From assembly GCF_025465935.1 (NCBI RefSeq), contig NZ_JANLNV010000082.1, positions 1 to 64,000 of the forward strand: a DNA stretch of 64,000 nucleotides, given 5' to 3'. Shown here in pieces: positions 58,983-64,000 of this stretch (positions are counted from its first letter, which is position 1; every line of letters begins with the position of its first letter). Origin of the DNA: Pseudomonas sp. 7P_10.2_Bac1. GTDB taxonomy: Bacteria; Pseudomonadota; Gammaproteobacteria; Pseudomonadales; Pseudomonadaceae. The position numbers were made by a program, and so were the translations under genes. Under the pieces are notes generated by a model. The model was given only the letters and a program-made list of their open reading frames with translations, had not been told where the DNA came from and did not search any database.

Positions 58983-61562
58983 TTAAAGGCGTGTCTTTAA
59001 TGTGTAGAGCAAATCAAGTGCTTTACGCGGCGTCATGTTGTCCAGATCGAGCTTGGAAAGGTCATCCAGTACAGGATGCGGCAGGCTGGCAAACAGATCG
59101 CTTTGCTGCGGTACTGCTTTCTTGCCGGGCGCTGGTCGCGGTACTTCATGAGGCAGGCTGGTCGTTTCGAGTCGGCTCAAATGTTCACGTGCCCGAGTGA
59201 TGACATTGGCTGGAACCCCGGCCAATTGTGCAACGGCCAAACCATAGCTTTGACTGGCCGGGCCTGGCAAGACGTGGTGCAAGAATACGATGCGTTCATT
59301 GTGTTCGGTTGCGCTCAAGTGCACGTTGGCGACCAGCGGCTCGTTTTCGGGCAGTACGGTCAGCTCAAAGTAGTGCGTGGCAAACAGCGTGTACGCGCGC
59401 AAGTGAGCGAGACGTTCGGCTGCTGCCCACGCCAGCGACAAACCATCGAAGGTGCTGGTGCCGCGTCCGACTTCATCCATCAATACCAGGCTGCGATCGG
59501 TGGCGTTGTGCAGAATATTGGCGGTTTCGCTCATTTCCACCATAAAGGTAGAGCGACCACCCGCCAGATCATCGCTGGAGCCGATCCGGGTGAAAATTCG
59601 GTCGACCAATGACAGCTCACAGCTGGCGGCCGGGACAAAACTACCGATGTGTGCCAACAGCACGATCAATGCGGTCTGACGCATGTAGGTCGATTTACCG
59701 CCCATGTTAGGACCGGTAATCACCAGCATGCGGGTCTTGTCATCCAGCGCCAAATCGTTTGCCACAAAGGGGGTCGTCAGCACTTGCTCGACCACGGGAT
59801 GACGGCCCTGGTCGATACGCATGCACGGCTCGTCGACAAAGCGCGGGCAGTTCAAGTCTAGATTCAGTGCGCGTTCGGCCAAGTTACTCAGTACATCGAG
59901 TTCTGCCAGTGCAGCAGCGGTGTCCTGCAAGGGCGGCAATTCGCCAATAAGGGTTTCGAGCAGTGCTTCGTAGAGCATTTTCTCGCGAGCCAGCGCGCGG
60001 CTTTTGGCTGACAGGGCCTTATCTTCAAAAGCTTTGAGCTCCGGCGTGATAAAGCGCTCGGCGCCTTTGAGGGTTTGCCGGCGGATATAGTCCGCAGGCG
60101 CCTGCTCGGCCTGTTTGCTTGGCAGCTCGATAAAGTAACCGTGGACGCGGTTGTAACCCACTTTGAGATGGCTGAGGCCGGTACGGGCTTTTTCCCGGGC
60201 TTCAAGGTCAATCAGGAACTGCCCGGCGTTTTCGCTCAGCGATTGCAGCTCATCCAGCTCAGTGTCATAACCCGTTTTCAGCACTCCGCCATCGCGGATC
60301 ACCGCCGGCGGATTGTCGTTAATGGCCTTTTCCAGCAGGGCAGCCAGTTCCGGGTAAGTGTTGGTGATGGTTGCCAGTTGTTGAAGATGTGGAGCTTCGA
60401 GGCCGATCATCGCATCTTGCAATTCAGGCAAGGCGCCCAAGGCATCACGCAGGCGCGCCAAGTCACGCGGGCGCGCATTGCGCAGGCCGATACGCGCCAG
60501 AATCCGCTCCAGGTCGCCGATTTCTTTGAGTTGCGGTTGCAGTTTTTCGAAGCGGTAGCCATCGAGCAGGCAAGTAATCGAAGACTGACGTGCCAACAGT
60601 ACACTCAAATTACGCAGTGGTCGGTTCAGCCAGCGAGTGAGCAGGCGGCTGCCCATCGAGGTCTGGCAACGGTCGACAACAGACTGCAAGGTGTTGTCGC
60701 GACCACCGGCCAGGTTGGTGTCCAGCTCCAGGTTGCGACGGCTGGCGCCATCGAGCACCACGGTGTCATCCAGGCGCTCATGGCGCAGGCTACGCAAATG
60801 GGGCAGGGCGGTGCGCTGGGTTTCCTTGGCGTAGCTGAGCAGGCAACCGGCGGCACCGATTGCCAGGGTCAGGTTCTCGCATCCGAAACCTTTGAGATCC
60901 TGGGTCGAAAACTGTTGGCACAGGCTTTTTAGCGCAGAGTCGCGCTCGAAGTCCCACGGTGCGCGGCGGCGAACGCCACGGCGTTTTTCCGCAGGCAATC
61001 CTTGTGGCCAGTCGTCCGGAATCATCAGTTCTACCGGGTTGATGCGCTCCAGTTCGGCCAACAGGTTTTCCCAGCCCTTGATCTCCAGCACCGAGAAGTT
61101 GCCGCTGGTGATGTCCATCACCGCCAGGCCAAACAGACGCTCATCGCCCAGAACTGCAGCGATCAGGTTGTCTCGACGTTCATCCAGCAGCGCCTCATCG
61201 CTAACGGTGCCCGGCGTAATGATCCGTACCACTTGACGCTCGACCGGCCCTTTGCTGGTGGCCGGGTCACCGACCTGTTCGCAAATCACCACGGACTCGC
61301 CCAGTTTTACCAGCTTGGCCAAGTAGCCTTCGGCGGCGTGATACGGAATCCCGCACATTGGAATCGCCTGCCCGGCCGACTGCCCGCGCGCAGTCAAGGT
61401 GATGTCCAGCAACTTGGCGGCCTTTTTCGCGTCTTCGTAGAAGATCTCGTAAAAATCGCCCATGCGATAGAACATCAACTGGTCTGGGTGCTGGTTTTTG
61501 AGGCGCCAGTACTGTTGCATCATCGGCGTGTGTGAGGACAGGTCGGCAGTATTCTTACTCAT
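58983..61562 (-). CDS. mutS: DNA mismatch repair protein MutS
   Basis: The 859-residue mismatch-recognition ATPase is full length. The mismatch-binding F-x-E motif is at Phe37-Tyr38-Glu39 in MGDFYEIF. The C-terminal ATPase has Walker A GPNMGGKSTYMRQ, the DEVGRGTSTFDG Walker B/signature region and FATHYFELT. It is upstream of fdxA on the same strand and divergent from the phage-type repressor. Confidence 0.97.
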   Translation of the reverse strand: MSKNTADLSSHTPMMQQYWRLKNQHPDQLMFYRMGDFYEIFYEDAKKAAKLLDITLTARGQSAGQAIPMCGIPYHAAEGYLAKLVKLGESVVICEQVGDPATSKGPVERQVVRIITPGTVSDEALLDERRDNLIAAVLGDERLFGLAVMDITSGNFSVLEIKGWENLLAELERINPVELMIPDDWPQGLPAEKRRGVRRRAPWDFERDSALKSLCQQFSTQDLKGFGCENLTLAIGAAGCLLSYAKETQRTALPHLRSLRHERLDDTVVLDGASRRNLELDTNLAGGRDNTLQSVVDRCQTSMGSRLLTRWLNRPLRNLSVLLARQSSITCLLDGYRFEKLQPQLKEIGDLERILARIGLRNARPRDLARLRDALGALPELQDAMIGLEAPHLQQLATITNTYPELAALLEKAINDNPPAVIRDGGVLKTGYDTELDELQSLSENAGQFLIDLEAREKARTGLSHLKVGYNRVHGYFIELPSKQAEQAPADYIRRQTLKGAERFITPELKAFEDKALSAKSRALAREKMLYEALLETLIGELPPLQDTAAALAELDVLSNLAERALNLDLNCPRFVDEPCMRIDQGRHPVVEQVLTTPFVANDLALDDKTRMLVITGPNMGGKSTYMRQTALIVLLAHIGSFVPAASCELSLVDRIFTRIGSSDDLAGGRSTFMVEMSETANILHNATDRSLVLMDEVGRGTSTFDGLSLAWAAAERLAHLRAYTLFATHYFELTVLPENEPLVANVHLSATEHNERIVFLHHVLPGPASQSYGLAVAQLAGVPANVITRAREHLSRLETTSLPHEVPRPAPGKKAVPQQSDLFASLPHPVLDDLSKLDLDNMTPRKALDLLYTLKTRL

Positions 61563-61693
61563 GAGGGGGCTTAGGCGGATTCGATTGAAGGTGGGTGAAA
61601 AGCGGGCGTCAGGCGCGGCTGTTTCGCAATGGGCGCAAGGTTAACATGCCAGCCGCCTGCATCTACAGGTGCGTACCGGGCGTGCTGACACGT

Positions 61694-61716
61694 TGCTATA
61701 AATAGAAGAAATAGCA
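61694..61716. promoter_or_regulatory. Inverted repeat upstream of the prtR-like gene
   Basis: TGCTAT and ATAGCA are inverse copies separated by 11 bases, about 40-60 bases before the repressor start. AT-rich TATAAA words follow. It is a candidate autoregulatory operator. Confidence 0.4.
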
Positions 61717-61753
61717 TTTGCCATCTATAAACACGGCCAGCACTATTCCCGGC

Positions 61754-62488
61754 ATGTCCAAACGAAATGTTTCATCTGTCTTGAAAGAGCTGCTTGCTCG
61801 GCATCAGATCAGCGCGATGGCGCTGCATCGGAGCACGGGCGTGCCGCAGTCGACACTCTCGCGGATCTTGAGCGGGAAAATTGTCGATCCCTCCGACAGA
61901 CATATCTCCAAAATTGCCGAGTATTTTCACATCAGTACTGATCGCCTGCGTGGCCGGGATGATCTGCCAGGTTCGCGTCTTTCTGACTCTGCGCCCAGGC
62001 ATGTTGAGTTGCGTGACATCTCGTTGTGGGATGACGACACGCCTGTGGCCGATGACGAAGTCTCCATAGCATTTCTGCGTCAGGTCGAACTGGCCGCCGG
62101 CTCTGGGCGTTTTGCCATTGAGGAAAGCGAGCGGGCTAAATTGCGTTTCGGCAAGCGCAGCTTGCGCCACAACGGGGTGGAGTTCGACCAGGCAAAATGC
62201 GTCACGGTGCGCGGTGACAGCATGCTCCCGGTGCTGCGTGACGGCGCCACAGTGGGTGTCAATGTCGGCAGGCGCTCACTTGATGAGGTCATCGACGGTG
62301 ATCTTTATGCCCTCAACCACAACGGTCAGTTGCGCGTGAAACAGCTGTACCGTCTGCCCTGTGGCATTCGTTTGCGTAGTTTTAATCGCGATGAGTATCC
62401 CGATGAGGACTATGACTACTGCGATCTGGAGGATGAGCAACTGGTGATTCTGGGGCATGTCTTCTGGTGGGGCATGTACGCTCGCTAA
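61754..62488 (+). CDS. Phage-type S24 repressor (PrtR-like)
   Basis: The 244-residue protein has an N-terminal Cro/CI-type helix-turn-helix (about residues 8-70; ISAMALHRSTGVPQSTLSRILSG) and a C-terminal S24/LexA-like peptidase domain. The probable self-cleavage bond is Ala115-Gly116 in LAAGSG. The Ser-Lys dyad is Ser156 in RGDSMLP and Lys196 in LRVKQLY. It is thus probably cleaved when RecA is activated by DNA damage. It resembles PrtR, the pyocin repressor. It lies in the mutS/cinA interval with a holin-like gene but no phage structural genes. The start at MSKRNVSS was preferred to a TTG 12 codons upstream. Confidence 0.88.
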   Translation: MSKRNVSSVLKELLARHQISAMALHRSTGVPQSTLSRILSGKIVDPSDRHISKIAEYFHISTDRLRGRDDLPGSRLSDSAPRHVELRDISLWDDDTPVADDEVSIAFLRQVELAAGSGRFAIEESERAKLRFGKRSLRHNGVEFDQAKCVTVRGDSMLPVLRDGATVGVNVGRRSLDEVIDGDLYALNHNGQLRVKQLYRLPCGIRLRSFNRDEYPDEDYDYCDLEDEQLVILGHVFWWGMYAR

Positions 62489-62501
62489 CCTTCGCTTCAA
62501 G

Positions 62502-62530
62502 AAAAAGCCCACGTTAAAGTGGGTTTTTTT
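62502..62530 (+). terminator. Terminator of the prtR-like gene
   Basis: CCCAC and GTGGG form a short stem with a GTTAAA loop, with an A-run before and seven T after. It lies about 14 bases after the stop and separates the repressor transcript from the holin-like gene. Confidence 0.8.
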
Positions 62531-62602
62531 CTGCCTTTTAAAAGATCGATCGTACTGCGCCTGCTGCCTTGGCTGACTGTTGACGGTCGGCAAAACAAAT
62601 AT

Positions 62603-62644
62603 ATGCACTGGTGCATTGACTGTATATTCATACATGCATAGTCT
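62603..62644 (+). promoter_or_regulatory. Candidate LexA/repressor-controlled promoter of the holin-like gene
   Basis: ATGCAC-TG-GTGCAT is a dyad at 62603-62616 that touches a TTGACT -35 box (62616-62621). CTGTATATTCATACAT at 62620-62635 matches the LexA pattern CTG-TATATNNATA-CAG except for its last base. A -10 near 62637-62644 (CATAGT/TAGTCT) is weaker. The layout suggests repression by LexA and/or the adjacent repressor. Confidence 0.55.
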
Positions 62645-62767
62645 TTGTTCATCGCGGTTCCCACTGGTCTGACACCGCGCAGGGATGTGGTGCATCGGGC
62701 TGCGCCCGCTGTTCAGTTCAGGCCAGGTATTGGCTTCTATCAGTAAGGATTCAGGAGTGATGACACG

Positions 62768-63109
62768 ATGAATGAGCCGCAAATATTGCAGGAAATGCCC
62801 CTGCTGCTGGTCATCCTTCTCGCTTTGGTGGGCGGCGTCTTTGGCGAGATGTGGCGCGCCGACAAAGATGGCGCCAGCGGCTGGCTACTGGTACGGCGGT
62901 TGGCGTTGCGTTCCGGAGCCTGCATGGTATGTGGTGTGTCCACCTTCATGTTGTTGTATGCAGCGGGGATGTCGATTCTGGCTGCTGGTGCGTTCGGCTG
63001 CCTGACCGCCCTGGCGGGGGCCGATGCCGCGATCAGTGTGTATCAACGTTGGGCGGCAAAGCGGCTGGGGGTCGAGAGTCCTGCGTCTGACTCGCGCAGC
63101 GAACGTTAG
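62768..63109 (+). CDS. Holin-like small membrane protein
   Basis: The 113-residue protein has three hydrophobic segments (about residues 10-27, 50-67 and 70-91) and a charged C-terminal tail (SPASDSRSER), the layout of a class I phage holin (LydA/phage_holin_3_3-like). Tailocins release particles through such holins. AGGAG lies about 10 bases before the ATG. It stands between the repressor and cinA; no endolysin, spanin or tail gene is present. Confidence 0.7.
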   Translation: MNEPQILQEMPLLLVILLALVGGVFGEMWRADKDGASGWLLVRRLALRSGACMVCGVSTFMLLYAAGMSILAAGAFGCLTALAGADAAISVYQRWAAKRLGVESPASDSRSER

Positions 63110-63190
63110 GCCCCAAACAGGGCTGCGGCTGTTTAACATCCACTTGCTGGTGTAGGTTATGGCGCTTGGACGCACCCACCGGAGAGCCTC

Positions 63191-63691
63191 ATGGACACAC
63201 TATCTCAACTGGCGGCTGAACTTGGGCGCCAATTGCACACGCTTGACGCCCAGGTCACAACGGCCGAGTCCTGCACCGGCGGTGGCATCGCCGAGGCCAT
63301 AACCCGAATCGCAGGCAGCTCTGCTTGGTTTGAGGCTGGTTTCGTCACTTACTCCAATCAGCAGAAAACCCGTCAGCTTGATGTACCACACCCTTTATTT
63401 GCTCAGGTGGGTGCTGTCAGCCGTGAGGTAGTCGAGGCAATGGTTCGCGGTGCACAGGCGCACAGTGGTGCCCACTTTGCTGTGGCGGTGAGTGGCGTGG
63501 CTGGCCCCGGTGGTGGGTCAGCAGAAAAACCAGTGGGCACCGTATGGTTGGCGTGGGGCGTGGGTGATGAGGTGACAGCCGAGCGCAGGCACTTCCCCGG
63601 CGACCGCGATGAGGTCCGCCGACAAACCGTTATTGCAGCGCTGGAAGGCCTAATACGCCGAACGGTACGAGAAATAGAAAATCAGGGGTAG
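63191..63691 (+). CDS. cinA: CinA C-terminal domain protein, nicotinamide-nucleotide amidase
   Basis: The 166-residue protein is the stand-alone CinA C-terminal domain (PncC type), which deamidates NMN to nicotinate mononucleotide. Conserved stretches are TTAESCTGGGIAEAITRIAGSS and AVAVSGVAGPGGGSAEKPVGTVWLA. The N-terminal domain of full-length CinA is absent, which is normal for pseudomonads. It lies just upstream of recA. Confidence 0.95.
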   Translation: MDTLSQLAAELGRQLHTLDAQVTTAESCTGGGIAEAITRIAGSSAWFEAGFVTYSNQQKTRQLDVPHPLFAQVGAVSREVVEAMVRGAQAHSGAHFAVAVSGVAGPGGGSAEKPVGTVWLAWGVGDEVTAERRHFPGDRDEVRRQTVIAALEGLIRRTVREIENQG

Positions 63692-63718
63692 GCGATCGTT
63701 TAACCCTGTGGAATAATA

Positions 63719-63734
63719 CTGGCTACTTATACAG
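63719..63734 (+). promoter_or_regulatory. LexA box of recA
   Basis: CTGGCTACTTATACAG fits the CTG-N10-CAG LexA site, 41 bases before the recA ATG. It is the expected SOS operator of recA. Confidence 0.85.
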
Positions 63735-63775
63735 TTATCGGCCGTCACGGCCTTATTGATTTTGAGAGGACTTTA

Positions 63776-64000
63776 ATGGACGACAACAAGAAGAAAGCCT
63801 TGGCTGCGGCCCTGGGTCAGATCGAACGTCAATTCGGCAAAGGCGCCGTAATGCTGATGGGCGATCAGGATCGCCAGCCAATTCCGGCCATCTCTACCGG
63901 CTCGCTGGGTCTGGACATCGCTCTGGGCATTGGCGGTCTGCCAAAAGGCCGTATTGTTGAAATCTACGGTCCAGAGTCTTCGGGTAAAACCACCCTGACA
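63776..64000 (+). CDS. recA: Recombinase RecA, 5' part (cut by window end)
   Basis: The first 75 codons are present and in frame to the last base. The protein begins MDDNKKKALAAALGQIERQFGKGAVM and reaches the Walker A motif GPESSGKT (residues 65-72). RecA carries out strand exchange and promotes self-cleavage of LexA and of S24 repressors such as the one upstream. GAGAGGA precedes the ATG, and a LexA box lies in front. The remaining part lies outside the window. Confidence 0.98.
   Translation, partial: MDDNKKKALAAALGQIERQFGKGAVMLMGDQDRQPIPAISTGSLGLDIALGIGGLPKGRIVEIYGPESSGKTTLT

Noticed and set aside
1..64000. tRNA, rRNA, insertion sequences or CRISPR arrays
   Set aside because: No cloverleaf-type sequence, transposase, terminal inverted repeats with target duplication or regularly spaced repeats were seen by reading; a tRNA scan was not possible here.

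Overview
The window is a chromosomal segment of a fluorescent-group Pseudomonas. The evidence is gene content and order. A run from a QuiP-type acylase through GST, SEC-C/YchJ proteins, DinG, an esterase, an OmpA lipoprotein and PdxH to a branched-chain amino acid ABC operon follows the order I recall for the PA1032-PA1076 part of P. aeruginosa. The fdxA-mutS-(phage regulator)-cinA-recA order and a TtgABC/EmhABC pump with its TtgR-type repressor are also typical of the genus. No rRNA, tRNA, insertion sequence or CRISPR array was seen. Synteny statements are from memory, not from a search.

Layout: 0.1-1.5 kb cold-shock protein, dcd and a small Pro-rich protein. 1.6-5.8 kb a basic amino acid ABC importer operon (minus strand) that includes an M14-type hydrolase. 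6.0-11.2 kb quiP, a GST and a four-gene minus operon (DUF6231, YchJ, LEA14 lipoprotein, His-rich SEC-C protein). 11.3-12.4 kb a DUF1145 protein overlapping a collagen-like exported protein. 12.5-21.7 kb CopD-like protein, dinG, an agarase-like glycoside hydrolase, a serine esterase, a Trp-motif OmpA lipoprotein, pdxH and a SlyB-like lipoprotein. 21.8-28.1 kb PAP2 phosphatase, nhaA, a FAD oxidoreductase, a lipoprotein and a divergent SDR/LysR pair. 28.2-33.2 kb braC-livHMGF. 33.6-42.5 kb DUF2288, an MHYT-GGDEF-EAL protein, rapA, small proteins and a Pit phosphate transporter. 43.3-51.3 kb a beta-ketoadipate cluster pcaR-pcaIJF-pcaT-pcaBDC. 51.6-58.3 kb the RND pump operon and its repressor. 58.5-64 kb fdxA, mutS, a phage-type repressor, a holin-like gene, cinA and the start of recA.

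Functional links: both ABC importers place a rho-independent terminator directly after the binding-protein gene, which would give excess binding protein over membrane subunits. The pca cluster encodes conversion of 3-carboxymuconate to succinyl-CoA plus acetyl-CoA and a KgtP-type carrier. It has candidate PcaR operators and A-rich Crc/Hfq-type motifs in its leaders. The ring-cleavage genes pcaGH are not in the window.

The most interesting part is 61.6-63.2 kb. The mutS/cinA interval, which in many P. fluorescens-group strains holds a phage-tail-like bacteriocin (tailocin) cluster, here holds only an S24-type self-cleaving repressor and a holin-like gene. The promoter region of the holin-like gene carries a near-consensus LexA box and a separate dyad. 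It looks like a reduced tailocin locus that kept its SOS switch and membrane-lysis gene but not its particle genes. Several dispersed hairpin repeats and one roughly 100-base intergenic repeat present twice in opposite orientation were also found.
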